Shown here: in pieces, positions 1 to 9,382 of the stretch
How positions within the stretch are numbered: the stretch's first letter is position 1
Layout of the letters: each line of letters begins with the position of its first letter
Assembly (NCBI GenBank): GCA_965278965.1
Contig: OZ257127.1
Span: forward strand, 1,798,001-1,862,000
DNA: 64,000 nt
Source: UBA10649 sp965278965
GTDB lineage: Bacteria > Actinomycetota > Actinomycetes > S36-B12
Direction of reading: 5' to 3'
Position numbers and translations under genes: made by a program
Notes under the pieces: generated by a model
Told to the model about the DNA's origin: nothing
What the model saw: only the letters and a program-made list of their open reading frames with translations
Databases searched by the model: none

Positions 1-626
1 GCAGCCAGGTGATCGGGGTCGACGTGAGCGTAGCGAACGACCCCGGGGCGGCCGGCTAGGTTCAGGTCGGCCCGACCCGACAGGCGCGAAACCAAGGTGT
101 GGTGGGTGTCTAGCCATTTGGCGTGCAATCCCGGGATCGGGACTTGCCGCGGGGTCAGACCGGTCGCGTCGTGGACGGCGAACCACGCGGACGCGGCGAG
201 AAGCAAGCTGAAGTCGGTGTCCGTAAGGGAGACTGCGGCACGCACGGTGGGGCTGGCCTCGATGTGGGGGAACTGGTCGGCCAGCAGAGCGCGGCGCTGG
301 CGAGTTTGTGCGATTCGTGCCGGCCAGGGCGGCCCGCCGAGAGCAGCGGCGGCATCGATGTTGGCGACGACAAGGTGCGTTGGTAAGGGTTGGGTGGTGC
401 CGTGGACGCGCCGGTTGGTCCAGACCAGGCTCGCGGGACGGTCGGAAACCCACTCCTGCCAGCGAGTGGCCCAGGCGTGCACGGTGCGGAAGTCAGCCTC
501 AGCATCGGTCCGGCTGGCGGCACGGAGGCTGACTCGCAGCGGCCACCGGGTGCCCTGGTCGGGGTCGGGCCAGTCCGAGTCGAGGCGGCGACACACAGCC
601 GCGAGGACGTCCTCGGTTTCGCGCAT
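1..626 (-). CDS. jetD: JetD, Wadjet nuclease subunit (N-terminal part, cut by window edge)
   Basis: About 208 codons read on the minus strand from ATG at 626, one base after the jetC stop, and run off the window start. The protein begins MRETEDVLAAVCRRLDSDWP and later has a stretch RQVPIPGLHAKWLDTHHTL, which fits the N-terminal DUF3322 domain of JetD. In this family the C-terminal DUF2220 Toprim-like domain carries the DNA-cleavage centre; that part lies outside the window, so catalytic residues cannot be checked. JetD is the nuclease that cuts plasmid DNA trapped by the JetABC complex. Position as last gene of the jetABCD operon supports the call. Confidence 0.85.
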   Translation of the reverse strand, partial: MRETEDVLAAVCRRLDSDWPDPDQGTRWPLRVSLRAASRTDAEADFRTVHAWATRWQEWVSDRPASLVWTNRRVHGTTQPLPTHLVVANIDAAAALGGPPWPARIAQTRQRRALLADQFPHIEASPTVRAAVSLTDTDFSLLLAASAWFAVHDATGLTPRQVPIPGLHAKWLDTHHTLVSRLSGRADLNLAGRPGVVRYAHVDPDHLA

Positions 627-627
627 G

Positions 628-3600
628 TCAGCCGTCGCCCGGCGGGTCGTCGTCGTCCGCCGCATGCTCGATGCCCGTGTCGTCAGCCTCGGCCCTGGCG
701 TCCCCGCCGTGGATGCGGGTGACCGCGTCGATGGTGGAGGTGCCGTCGTCGGCTTTGCGGGTGACCCACACGGTGTCGGTGTACGGCTCTAGTGCGGTGA
801 ACTTGTCGACCGGCGCCCCGATGACGAGCTGGAACCCGAGTTGCTGCCATGCCGCGATGCCACGTCCAAGGAACTGCGGGTCCGCCTTGATGAACGCCTC
901 GTCGAGGACGACGGTGCGGTACGCGGGACCGTCGGAGTAAGCATCGCCGAGCTGGTAGCGCAACGCAGCGCCGAGGATGAACGCGATGAGCTCTTGCGAC
1001 TCTCCTCCGGACTGCTCACCGAGGGTGTCGAACCGTTGGTCGGGCAGCGGGTCGGGGTTGTGCTGGATGGCCTGGACGTGAATGTGCCGGCGCACGTCCA
1101 AGAGCGCGTCCCGGGTGGCCTTGTTCGCACGGTCGAGATGGGCCATGAGCGCGGCGATGCGCGCGAATCGACGTTCGGCTTCGGCGCCGTCGGAGATCGT
1201 GGTCGTCCCGGATGCCAACTCGGTCAGCTCGCGACGGAACTCCTGCACATCGCGGCTGGGGGTGTCGGCCATGTCGATGCTCAGGCGCCGGTGGTCGCGT
1301 CCGAAGCCGAGGGTGGCCAAGACCTGGTTGATGGGGTGCAACCGCGCCCGGATCTCGTCACGCGACGTGCGGAACGCCTCATGCAGCAGCAAGAGGTCTT
1401 CGCTGGACCATTTGGTCACTTGGACGCGGAAGTCGTCGGCGAGTGCGCCGAGGCCGCCACTGGCCAGCTCATCGAGAATCGCCGCGTACGACGGGTAGTC
1501 CTGGTGCGGGTCCGTGCCGCGGTTGTTGTCCGGCCACTCCTCGTTGAACGTCTTGAACGTGTCCCGCAGGGCGTCGGCGAGGTTGTCACGGGTCCGCTTC
1601 TCCGACCGGGTTGAGTCGTTGACGGCCGTCCGCACCCGCGACAGGTACGCGATCACGTTCTCCGGGGTGACGGGGTCGACGACAGCCTTGGCCAGCAGGG
1701 CGGCGAGGTGGGTGGCGACGTCATCGGCGAGTTCGCCGATGCGGGACGCTAGGGAGTAGCGCCGTGATTCGGCAGCGTCCTTTGCCGTGACGACGCTCTC
1801 CCATGCGACGTCGACGGTCACCTTCGTTCTCTCTGCGGTCTCCCGTTCGCCGGCGGCCTTGTCGGCCTTCTCGGACAACTGCGTGGCCCGCTTCTCCAGG
1901 ACATCCAACCCGCCGAGTTCCGTGCGGGCCTTCTCCAGGTCGTCGCGTGCCTGCTGGGACGCTTCGGCTGAGGCGTCCGTGTCGACGGCTTCCCATGATG
2001 AGGCACGGACGATGTCGATCGCGCCGGCCTTCCCGTTCACGGTCCCGATGTCATCTTGGATGAGGCCAAGCTCCGTCTCCAGACCGGAGACTTCCTCATT
2101 CACGGCTGCCCAGTCCTTGCGAAGACGCTCGAGCAGGCGTTCGTTGGAGAAGCCGATGACGGGACGATGGCTGGCGGTGCCGCCGTGGGCACCGCGTCCC
2201 CCGGCGCGGGTCTGGCCGGTGATGGTCAAGCCGCGCGAGATGGCGTCGAGTTCGGCCACATCGTCGACGCAAACCAGGTCGAACTGGCGGACGAGTTCGG
2301 CGACGACGAGGTCGTGGAACGGACCGGTACGCACCCGCAGCCGCCCTGGCAGTCGAGCATCGCCCAGGGCTCCGGGCGCTGGTGTTCGGAGATCGACCGT
2401 CTGCCAGCGCAGCCGCGCGGGCCAGTTGCGGGGGTTCGCAGCGCGCCGGAACGCCGCGGCGTGCCCGTCCGGGACCAGGACGTTCAGCGCCCACCCGCCG
2501 AGGGCCAGTTCGGTGGCAGTGCGCCAGTCTTCGTACTCCTCGCGCATGTCGATGAGTTCGGCGACGAACGGCAGGTCGGACGGCTGCAGACCGAGTGTCT
2601 CCGCGATTTGGGTGCGCTGGTCGGCGAGGTCGCGCCGGATGAGGTCGCGGCGTTGCTTGTAGTAGCGGATGTCCGTCTCAAGCTCGCTGCGGCGAGCGCG
2701 GGCACGGTCCAACTGCGCGTACGTCGTGTTGTTTCTATCCATCAGGGCGTTCACGCGAGACTGCAGGGCTTCGCGCGTGTGCTCGGGTGCGGACCTGGCC
2801 GCGGCGAAGTCAGCGGCGGTGGTCACGGTGAGTCCGAGAAGCGCGCACGCCGAGTCCAAGCCGGACCGTGCGAGCTGTGTCTGGCGGTGCGCGAGTTCGG
2901 CCTGCTCAACTCGTGCAGTGAGAAGCTCGATGGCGCCGCCGCCGGCGTCGCGGAACGCATCGCGGGCCTGGTTGGCTTGGGTGCGCAGGTACGTGCTGCG
3001 TTCGGTCGCTTCGCGGATCGTTTCCGTCAGGTCGCGTCGTTGGACGGCCAGCGCCCGCTCGGTCTCGTCGAGGACGTGGGCCCGCACGGTGTGCGACCAC
3101 AAGGCGAAGGGCGAGTCCGGGTCGTCGACGCGGAAGGCGTCGTTGCGGGCGACCGCGGCGGCAGCCTGGGTCATCTCCGCATGTTGCCGGGCGATGTTGG
3201 CGAGCCGCTCGGCCTTGCGCCGAGCCGTCTCCATCGTCGCGTGCGCGTCGCGCATCGCCTCGAACGACGTGAGGGCGTCGTTCGCCCGGTCGAACGTCGA
3301 CGGCGTGGACAGGACGAAGTCGCGGAACAACTGATCGACCGAACTCATCGACCCGCCGCGCTGGACGCGGGCCAGCAGGTGCAGGGCCTTGCGGTCGCGG
3401 CCGTCGCCTATGCCCAGACGGGCGGACAGGTCCGCGGCGAGGCTGGTGTAGGAGTCGCCGTGTGGGGTGATGCTGGCGAACGCGGCCTTGACCTCCCGCT
3501 TGTTGAAGCGGTTGCGGGCGTACGGCTCGAGCATGGACAAGTCGAAGTCGAACGGGGCCGTGTAGTACTCACGGACCAGGTCAGGGTCGGTGCGGGCGCT

Positions 3601-4095
3601 GGGCCCGGCGTAGTAGGCGCGGAACGCGCTGAACGCCGCGCCGGCAGCGTTCGTCCAGGTCAGGCCGATTGCCGACCACGTCGGCCGGTCTTTGCCCCGC
3701 AGGACTGCCACGGACCCGTCGTCGTCGCTGATGGTGTCGGCGAGCTTGCCGCGCATGTACGACACGATGTTGCGTTGCGCGCGGCCACGGGCCCGTCCGG
3801 TGGCCTCGTTGGAGGCGCCGTTGAACGGGACGGAGGAGTCCATGAGGACTCCGATGATGGCGTCGAGCAGCGTCGATTTCCCAGTTCCGGATGGGCCGGT
3901 GAGCAAAGTGATGCCATGGTCGACGTCGACGCTGTGGTGGCCGTCGAAGCCGCCCCAGTTGACCACCTGGATCCGAGACAGCGACCACGGGGCCGTTCCG
4001 GCGTCGCCACCCACCGTGCCGTGCGGTGCAACACTCGCACGCGCGAACTCGTCGATAGCGAAGAGGGCGTCGTCCAGTCCCGGGTCGATGCTCAC
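628..4095 (-). CDS. jetC: JetC, SMC/MukB-like ATPase of Wadjet type I
   Basis: This 1155-residue protein is the loop-extruding ATPase of the Wadjet anti-plasmid system. The Walker A motif GPSGTGKST is at residues 67-75, a long helical middle region rich in Ala, Arg and Glu is consistent with coiled coils, the ABC signature SGGESQ starts near residue 1029, and Walker B VVLDEAF ends near residue 1068. This head-coil-head order is that of MukB/JetC proteins. An acidic tail (about residues 1137-1155) follows the last ATPase segment. The start overlaps the jetB stop by ATGA, which implies translational coupling. All ATPase motifs look intact. Confidence 0.93.
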   Translation of the reverse strand: MSIDPGLDDALFAIDEFARASVAPHGTVGGDAGTAPWSLSRIQVVNWGGFDGHHSVDVDHGITLLTGPSGTGKSTLLDAIIGVLMDSSVPFNGASNEATGRARGRAQRNIVSYMRGKLADTISDDDGSVAVLRGKDRPTWSAIGLTWTNAAGAAFSAFRAYYAGPSARTDPDLVREYYTAPFDFDLSMLEPYARNRFNKREVKAAFASITPHGDSYTSLAADLSARLGIGDGRDRKALHLLARVQRGGSMSSVDQLFRDFVLSTPSTFDRANDALTSFEAMRDAHATMETARRKAERLANIARQHAEMTQAAAAVARNDAFRVDDPDSPFALWSHTVRAHVLDETERALAVQRRDLTETIREATERSTYLRTQANQARDAFRDAGGGAIELLTARVEQAELAHRQTQLARSGLDSACALLGLTVTTAADFAAARSAPEHTREALQSRVNALMDRNNTTYAQLDRARARRSELETDIRYYKQRRDLIRRDLADQRTQIAETLGLQPSDLPFVAELIDMREEYEDWRTATELALGGWALNVLVPDGHAAAFRRAANPRNWPARLRWQTVDLRTPAPGALGDARLPGRLRVRTGPFHDLVVAELVRQFDLVCVDDVAELDAISRGLTITGQTRAGGRGAHGGTASHRPVIGFSNERLLERLRKDWAAVNEEVSGLETELGLIQDDIGTVNGKAGAIDIVRASSWEAVDTDASAEASQQARDDLEKARTELGGLDVLEKRATQLSEKADKAAGERETAERTKVTVDVAWESVVTAKDAAESRRYSLASRIGELADDVATHLAALLAKAVVDPVTPENVIAYLSRVRTAVNDSTRSEKRTRDNLADALRDTFKTFNEEWPDNNRGTDPHQDYPSYAAILDELASGGLGALADDFRVQVTKWSSEDLLLLHEAFRTSRDEIRARLHPINQVLATLGFGRDHRRLSIDMADTPSRDVQEFRRELTELASGTTTISDGAEAERRFARIAALMAHLDRANKATRDALLDVRRHIHVQAIQHNPDPLPDQRFDTLGEQSGGESQELIAFILGAALRYQLGDAYSDGPAYRTVVLDEAFIKADPQFLGRGIAAWQQLGFQLVIGAPVDKFTALEPYTDTVWVTRKADDGTSTIDAVTRIHGGDARAEADDTGIEHAADDDDPPGDG

Positions 4096-5009
4096 GGCTG
4101 GTCCTCCTGACTTGCATCGCGTTTAGGGTCGTCTCCTCTGCTGTCGTCGCCGACAGACAGCGCCTTGGCATCGTCGGTGTCGGTGTCGCGAGCCCACTCG
4201 GCTGTGAGGCGGCGTAGTACGTCGACGGGCAGGAGTGTCTCGATGACCGGCGCGACCCGGTACCGGTCATCGGCTCCCCTAACCTTGAGGAGGACCCGCA
4301 TCGTGTGGAGCCGTTCGATGGCGCTGTTGATCTTGCTGGTCGCGGTGCGCTCGTCGCGGTGGCCGACAGGGACGTATCGGGACCCCATCGCGTGGAGTTC
4401 GTCGCGGTCTACCAGGATGGGCACGTCGTAGTCCAGTCCCCGTTCCTGTTGGTAGTGCTCGCGCAGGGACACGAGCAAGCCGGCCTGAAGGACAGTCCAC
4501 GGGATGGTCCGCAGGAGCTCCTCGGCGTCGAGGTCGCCGTCGCCCGGGTCGACGGCGTCCGCCTCCACGCCGACGGGCACCTTGATGGCCGTGCGCGTGT
4601 TCGGGTCGATGTGCAGGTCGATGAGCAGGTCGTGAAGCCGCGAAACGATCGTGGACCGCTCGACCATCAGTGTCGCCCACGTGCCTGGGTGGGTGGCGTG
4701 GGAGACGTACCGCGTCTTCAAGATAGTGACCAGCGCGTTGCGTACCGCCAGGTTCACTGTTCCCAGGTCCCCGTCGAACAGGCCGCTGGAGCCGTCCTCG
4801 GCGTCATCGGTCTCGGCATCGCCCTGCGCAGGGTCTGCCTGATCGTCGATCTCCTCTTCGATCACCTCGTCGTGTCCCGCGCCGGTGGCGGGATCGGAGT
4901 CGCTGGTCACGTACGTGCCGTAGCCGAGACCGCCGGCAGCGGGCCGCCAATCGACGGGCGCGTCCCCTGTCGATCCGACGGATGTGTTGCGCACCGGTGC
5001 CTCACGCAT
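4092..5009 (-). CDS. jetB: JetB, DUF4194 (MukE-like) Wadjet subunit
   Basis: A 305-residue protein between jetA and jetC, in the place of the DUF4194 MukE-like winged-helix subunit of Wadjet. The conserved part starts near residue 80 with LGTVNLAVRNALVTILKTRY and continues through a winged-helix-like region. The N terminus (about residues 45-75) is strongly acidic and probably disordered, making the protein longer than simple DUF4194 members. It overlaps the jetA stop by 8 bases and the jetC start by 4, so the three genes form one transcription unit. Family membership rests on sequence character plus operon position. Confidence 0.88.
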   Translation of the reverse strand: MREAPVRNTSVGSTGDAPVDWRPAAGGLGYGTYVTSDSDPATGAGHDEVIEEEIDDQADPAQGDAETDDAEDGSSGLFDGDLGTVNLAVRNALVTILKTRYVSHATHPGTWATLMVERSTIVSRLHDLLIDLHIDPNTRTAIKVPVGVEADAVDPGDGDLDAEELLRTIPWTVLQAGLLVSLREHYQQERGLDYDVPILVDRDELHAMGSRYVPVGHRDERTATSKINSAIERLHTMRVLLKVRGADDRYRVAPVIETLLPVDVLRRLTAEWARDTDTDDAKALSVGDDSRGDDPKRDASQEDQP

Positions 5010-6561
5010 GGTCGTGATCTCCCGGTTCTCTCGTCATGTCCGCGCCGCCCGGGTCGCCTGAGCCGTCGGCGATCTCGTCTGGTCGCGGGCGGTCCGTGTC
5101 GTCGGCGGTGGGCAGGTCGATGCGCGGCGCCTCGTAGGCGACGGGCACGCCGTCCGGGCGGACCGCGCGGTACACGGCAACGGACCCGTCGACGATCTGC
5201 ACGTCGACGTCCCAACCGGGGCTGCTGGCCAGTTGGAGCAGGCCGAGGATCTCCACGGGGCGACGAAGGTCGGACGGAAGCGACCCGAATCCGGTGGCCA
5301 CGTCGCCACGGGTGCGCGCGTCGGGGTGGGTGAGCCACCGCGCCAGGTCGTGCAGGCGCGGCCCGCCGAACGTCCGCAAGTCCGCCTGGGTCGATGTCGT
5401 CTCGGTGCTCGCATGCGCGGACAGCGGGGCGGGCGGGGCGCCGACGTGGTCGTCGCGCACCGCCCGCGACAACGTCACGATCGCGGCGGGCTGCGGCGTC
5501 GGGGGACCTGGGACTTTCGCGTTCAAGGATCGGGCGGCGATCGCGGAGAGCGCGCGGTGCGCATCCCGCAGCGCGTCCGCCAGTTGCCGTTCGGCGATCG
5601 CGTCGTACGTCTCGATGCCAGTCTTGAGGGCGGTCGTAGCGGCGGCACGCTGCCGAAGCACGTGCGTCAATCCGGCGCGGATGCTCGGCACTGCTTGCGT
5701 GAGCGTGGCGTGCTCATCGGGGTCGAATGCGTCGTCGAGCGCGTCCAGGACGGTGCGAATGTCGTCCTCGACTCCGTTGAGGAGTGCCTCGTCGCGCAGC
5801 AGGTCGATGGCGCCGGAGAACGCCCGCCCTTCCGCGGACGTCTCAGCGAGGGCGTCGCACGCACGCAGGTACTCGGCGACAACGTCGCCGTGTGGTCGCG
5901 CGTCGGCCAGGAACGCCTCTTGCAGGTCTCGGGTCATCCGGCGGAACGACTCCTGGACGCGGGCGAAGTCCGCCGGCAGGGATCGGATCGTGGAGATGGC
6001 TTGCACGGCCTCCTCGATCAGGGCGTACTCATCGATTTCTACACGCGCGTCCCCGTTGGCAACGCGGTCGCGTTCGGCGACCAGGCGGGCGATGTCGGCG
6101 TCATACCGGGCGACAACCGCGTCCCGGTCGGTCGAGGCGGCAAGCGCGGCACGGCGCAGGATGTCTGCGAGGGTGCGCAGCTTCGACTGTCCGAGCATGC
6201 CGCGCGTGCCGGAGTTCCGGCCGACGAACTCGAGAACGTCCTGGGTGTGCGAGGTCAAGACGTAGTCGTAGCCGCCGCTGTCGGGGTTGCTACGGCGTTC
6301 CAGGAACCCCTGGGACACCCATTGCCGCAGCAGTGCGACCGGAGGGTCGTCGGGGACGGCGACCCCGCCGGCCCGCAGAGCCGCCAGCTGCGCCGGCAGG
6401 GCACTGCGCAGGTCGTCTTCCGCGATGGTGCCCCGGTCCCGGTCGAACACCGTCGCGAATACGGCGACAATGACCGGCGCCCACGTCCGGGACAGCAGGC
6501 TCAAAGAGGGTGCGGCAAATGCCTCGCGTGCGCGCGCATACTCGGCGTCGACTCGCGCCAT
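5002..6561 (-). CDS. jetA: JetA, DUF3375 (MukF-like kleisin) Wadjet subunit
   Basis: First gene of the Wadjet operon, 519 residues from ATG at 6561. JetA (DUF3375) is the kleisin-like MukF analogue that bridges the JetC heads. The N terminus (AREAFAAPSLSLLSRTWAP) followed by an IVAVFATVFDRD segment matches the usual DUF3375 opening with a winged-helix region, and the middle is helical. An upstream ATG at 6633 is in frame, but ATG 6561 follows a G-rich GGGGGTG stretch at ribosome-binding distance and begins the conserved domain, so it is preferred. The C-terminal 70 residues are Pro/Asp-rich. Confidence 0.88.
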   Translation of the reverse strand: MARVDAEYARAREAFAAPSLSLLSRTWAPVIVAVFATVFDRDRGTIAEDDLRSALPAQLAALRAGGVAVPDDPPVALLRQWVSQGFLERRSNPDSGGYDYVLTSHTQDVLEFVGRNSGTRGMLGQSKLRTLADILRRAALAASTDRDAVVARYDADIARLVAERDRVANGDARVEIDEYALIEEAVQAISTIRSLPADFARVQESFRRMTRDLQEAFLADARPHGDVVAEYLRACDALAETSAEGRAFSGAIDLLRDEALLNGVEDDIRTVLDALDDAFDPDEHATLTQAVPSIRAGLTHVLRQRAAATTALKTGIETYDAIAERQLADALRDAHRALSAIAARSLNAKVPGPPTPQPAAIVTLSRAVRDDHVGAPPAPLSAHASTETTSTQADLRTFGGPRLHDLARWLTHPDARTRGDVATGFGSLPSDLRRPVEILGLLQLASSPGWDVDVQIVDGSVAVYRAVRPDGVPVAYEAPRIDLPTADDTDRPRPDEIADGSGDPGGADMTREPGDHDHA

Positions 6562-6589
6562 GACGCACCCCCGATCCCGCGTGGCAGGC

Positions 6590-6595
6590 ACCTTA
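6590..6595 (-). promoter_or_regulatory. Candidate -10 box (TAAGGT) of the jet operon
   Basis: TAAGGT on the minus strand lies 28 bases upstream of the preferred jetA start and resembles the TAnnnT -10 boxes seen elsewhere in the window. No convincing -35 box is visible, so the call is tentative. Confidence 0.3.
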
Positions 6596-7298
6596 GCCGC
6601 CGGCCGCTGCGCTTGGCGGGCGACGGTGCGCAACGACCTACCCGGGATGATGGCCAGTACCCCTGACAGAGGACCGGAGACCGTCCGCCTGGTATCGGCG
6701 GCCGCCTAACCGCGGCCGGTGCATCACCGCCCCGCGCGGCCGGGTTCTCCCTTGCCACAGCGTTTGTACGCAGGGGTCGCGTCGCGGATGGGGTCGTCAC
6801 GGCCAGCCGAATCGCCGCCCCCGGGCATTGGCGGGATGGATTCGCGCAGCCTGTGTCGGTCCCCGTTCACGTCGCCGTCTTACACGTGAGGAAAGAGACC
6901 CCTGTGCAGAACGGGGCAAATCGGACTGTGTGCAAGGGTGGTCGTCACACGTGTGCAGAGCCGTTGCCCACGCTCATGATCCGACCGATTCTGTGGGGCG
7001 AATCGAGTTTCGTCACCACCCCGCCAGCAATCGCTGAAGGGGTGCTCGGTCGGAGCGCCCCTTCGGCGTTCATTGGGGCGAAGGCAGTTGCGAGCGATGC
7101 AGCCCGAATCACATTGAGGCGGACTGCCTCCGGACGATGCCACTTTGCGACACGCGCTGGCGCTAGATGCCATGGAATGGCACCGTGGGCTCAAACGCGG
7201 CCAAGCGTCGGCGCGAGACCCGCCTTGGGCGACGCAGTCGCCCGCGGACGGCCGAAACTTTTCAGGCTCAACGACGATTCAGTACGGGTCAAGGGACA
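6596..7298. other. Gene-poor stretch next to the Wadjet operon
   Basis: About 700 bases with no convincing gene. The open frames here lack recognisable motifs, ribosome sites and actinobacterial codon use, and composition is visibly less GC-rich than the flanks from about 6900 onward. A perfect palindrome CACACGTGTG sits at 6946-6955. The stretch may be degenerate DNA at an island edge; no integrase, tRNA or clear repeat boundary is visible. Confidence 0.5.
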
Positions 7299-7326
7299 TT
7301 GTGAGCGTTGGACCGCCAACTAGAAT
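7299..7326 (+). promoter_or_regulatory. Candidate promoter of the 34-aa zinc-ribbon gene
   Basis: TTGTGA (7299-7304), a 16-base spacer and TAGAAT (7321-7326) form a plausible sigma-70-type promoter. The start codon is at 7372 with GGAGG-like sequence at about 7359-7364. Confidence 0.45.
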
Positions 7327-7371
7327 CGATGATTGCCGATCCAAATCATCGCCCCGCTCGGAGGACTGACA

Positions 7372-7476
7372 ATGGCCAAGGGACACGAGTGCCCGAAATG
7401 CGGTGGACACACAATGCAGCCGTACACGACGAATCAGCTGAAGTGCTCCAAGTGCGGCACAATCGTTAAGAAGTGA
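7372..7476 (+). CDS. 34-residue zinc-ribbon protein
   Basis: A small protein with two CxxC knuckles: CPKC at residues 7-10 and CSKC at 25-28, with a C-terminal Lys pair. This is the layout of a minimal zinc ribbon, and the protein is little more than that domain. A GGAGGACTGACA stretch gives a ribosome site in front of ATG 7372, and a TTGTGA/TAGAAT promoter lies about 45 bases upstream. Its function is unknown; candidates include RNA or DNA binding. It lies in the gene-poor stretch beside Wadjet, but nothing in the sequence ties it to that system. Confidence 0.7.
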   Translation: MAKGHECPKCGGHTMQPYTTNQLKCSKCGTIVKK

Positions 7477-7593
7477 CGCATCGTCAGTGGACTGACCACC
7501 GCTCAACTTGTGATCGATTCTCGCGGCGCACCAAGGGCTGGATGCTGGAAGCCGATGCGGCCGACCCCGGATCGCTTGCCGTCAAGAGTCTCG

Positions 7594-7752
7594 CTACTCG
7601 ACTTTCCCGTTCATGTCGAAGTTCCTACCGCAATCCTCGCACGTGAAGAGCCAGTTAGTACCTCGCACGTACCCAGTGCCAACTTCGGCCTTGCACCATG
7701 GGCACTGCACAAGAACCTGTTCAACCGGACCGATCATTGGCAGTCCTTCCAT
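7594..7752 (-). CDS. 52-residue zinc-ribbon-like protein
   Basis: Read from ATG at 7752, the peptide has CPWC at residues 17-20 and CEDC at 38-41 separated by 17 residues, the pattern of a small zinc ribbon, and ends in FDMNGKVE. The open frame extends upstream to 8124, but that part lies antisense to the 7906-8598 gene and lacks domain character, so the short start is preferred. The ribosome site is weak (AGCAGGG directly before ATG). It converges with the other tiny zinc-ribbon gene across about 120 bases. No function can be assigned. Confidence 0.5.
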   Translation of the reverse strand: MEGLPMIGPVEQVLVQCPWCKAEVGTGYVRGTNWLFTCEDCGRNFDMNGKVE

Positions 7753-7893
7753 CCCTGCTAAGTCAAGCCCCGAAATGAGTGTGGCAGGACTACAGCGCTC
7801 AAGCCAGATGCAGCCCGGCACCTCGCACCTCGGCGTCGAAGCCGCGGTCGCGGCCCGCTGCCAAACCACCGATCGAATGTCGGCCCCCGCGCC

Positions 7894-7899
7894 CAGAAT
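7894..7899 (+). promoter_or_regulatory. Candidate -10 box (CAGAAT), leaderless start
   Basis: CAGAAT ends 6 bases before the GTG start at 7906, the spacing expected if transcription begins at or next to the start codon. Confidence 0.4.
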
Positions 7900-7905
7900 G
7901 CACTC

Positions 7906-8598
7906 GTGACTGACGACGGAGCGTTCGACGACGGACCTCTCGCCGTTCAAAGAGCTCGAGGGGAGCTCGGTCGGCGCTTGTCCCGCGCCTTGCGCGCGAT
8001 GGACTCCGGCGATCCAAGGGCGGACGTTCGGCTCGACTCGATTCTTCACGAGCTCGATCATGTGTTGGGGCCGGAGGATGCAAGGACCGTGCGAGCACGC
8101 GTTGCGGTCGCCGAACGACAGCACACACGCGTGACGAACGGTGCGACGGTCCGGTCCCTCACCCGCGACGACCTGACGCAGATCGAGCGCGTGCTCGGTG
8201 CGCGAAGCGTCGAGGCGACACTCGCCCGCTACATCGCGGTGATTGAGGACCTGGCCAACGTCAAGCTGCTGCGTCGACTCACACGGGACTACCGCGTCGC
8301 GCTCGAGGACGACGGGCAGCTACCGTCGCTTGTCAACGAGATGGACCGGATTCGGGATCGCATCAGGGTGGAGGCCCCGGCAGCGATCAGGTCCATGGCG
8401 GCACTCGCGTGGCCGCCGGACGCCCCACCGTGGATCGTCGAGACGGTGCTCGCCGCCCTGGTGGGACGGGAGCTGTCCCCTCCGCGGCTACCAGACCCGG
8501 GGTCCCTGCTGGCGCTGCTGGCCATCCGCCCAGCGCCGGACGTGAACCGCGCTGGCTGGCTGCTCATCCGCTCGGTCGAGCTCCGCGCCCTGAACTGA
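7906..8598 (+). CDS. Hypothetical protein, 230 residues
   Basis: Starts at GTG 7906. The protein is mostly helical and charged (many Arg, Asp, Glu, Leu), with no signal peptide, membrane segment or metal motif, and I recognise no family. Codon use is that of a real high-GC gene. A CAGAAT -10 box 6 bases upstream suggests a leaderless transcript. It converges on otsB, whose stop lies 5 bases beyond its own. It could belong to the neighbouring accessory stretch or to the core genome; nothing decides this. Confidence 0.6.
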   Translation: MTDDGAFDDGPLAVQRARGELGRRLSRALRAMDSGDPRADVRLDSILHELDHVLGPEDARTVRARVAVAERQHTRVTNGATVRSLTRDDLTQIERVLGARSVEATLARYIAVIEDLANVKLLRRLTRDYRVALEDDGQLPSLVNEMDRIRDRIRVEAPAAIRSMAALAWPPDAPPWIVETVLAALVGRELSPPRLPDPGSLLALLAIRPAPDVNRAGWLLIRSVELRALN

Positions 8599-8603
8599 GC
8601 GCC

Positions 8604-9382
8604 TCACTCTGCCACGGGCGCGCGCAACGTGACGAGCTGGCGCAGCAGCGCAACGACGGCCGGCGGATCAGGTAGCCGGAACGGAGCGAGTGTGTCGCCC
8701 TCGCCGACCTTCACCGCCACATCGTCGGGACCGACGGCGGCCGCGAACGCCGACTCGTCAGTCAGGTCGTCACCAACGACCAGCGTCCCCGTGATGTCCC
8801 AGCGCTGACGAAGCGCCGTGACCCCGTCGGCCTTCGTGCCAGGAAACACGGCGAGTTCGACGACCTGCTTGCCTTCGACCGCGTGGATCCCCGGCAGCGC
8901 CGCCGGCCCTTGCCGCACCGACTCCAGCAACGCGGCGCCGCGCACCGGGTCGACCCGGCGCACGTGAACCGCGACGCTTCCCGGCTTCGTCTCGACGAAC
9001 GCGCCTTCGACTCCGTCCGCGAGCTCGCGACACCGCGCCGTCGCGGTCGCCAAGAGCTCGGACCCGCCCGAGTCGACCGCCACGATCGAGCCGACCTCGA
9101 ACTCGGTGCCGTGACTCCCGACGAGGTGGACGGTGTCCGGCACGCCGGCGAGCCGTGTGAGGTCGATGAGTGATCGACCCGACACGACGGCAGCCCAGGA
9201 GCTCGACAGGAGGGAGACCTGCTCCAGCACGGCGATCGATCCGTCGACCGGGCGCGCCGCCTCCGGGTCATCGGCGAGGACGGAGATCGTGCCGTCGAAG
9301 TCGCAGCACACCAGCAGGCGCGGCGTGCGCGCGAGCCGGAGCAGTGCCGCGTCGAGGAGCGGCGCGGTCGATACCTCGTACG

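Noticed and set aside
2056..4110. Plus-strand open frame of 684 codons
   Set aside because: It is antisense to jetC, whose ATPase motifs are unambiguous. Long antisense frames are expected in DNA this GC-rich.
5233..6666. Plus-strand open frame of 477 codons
   Set aside because: Antisense to jetA, with no recognisable domain and low-complexity Arg/Gly/Asp composition.
6946..6955. CACACGTGTG as an integration or regulator site
   Set aside because: A 10-bp palindrome on its own is too weak; no second copy or associated gene was seen.
6853..7323. Plus-strand open frame of 156 codons in the gene-poor stretch
   Set aside because: No ribosome site, no domain and untypical codon use; kept as non-coding.
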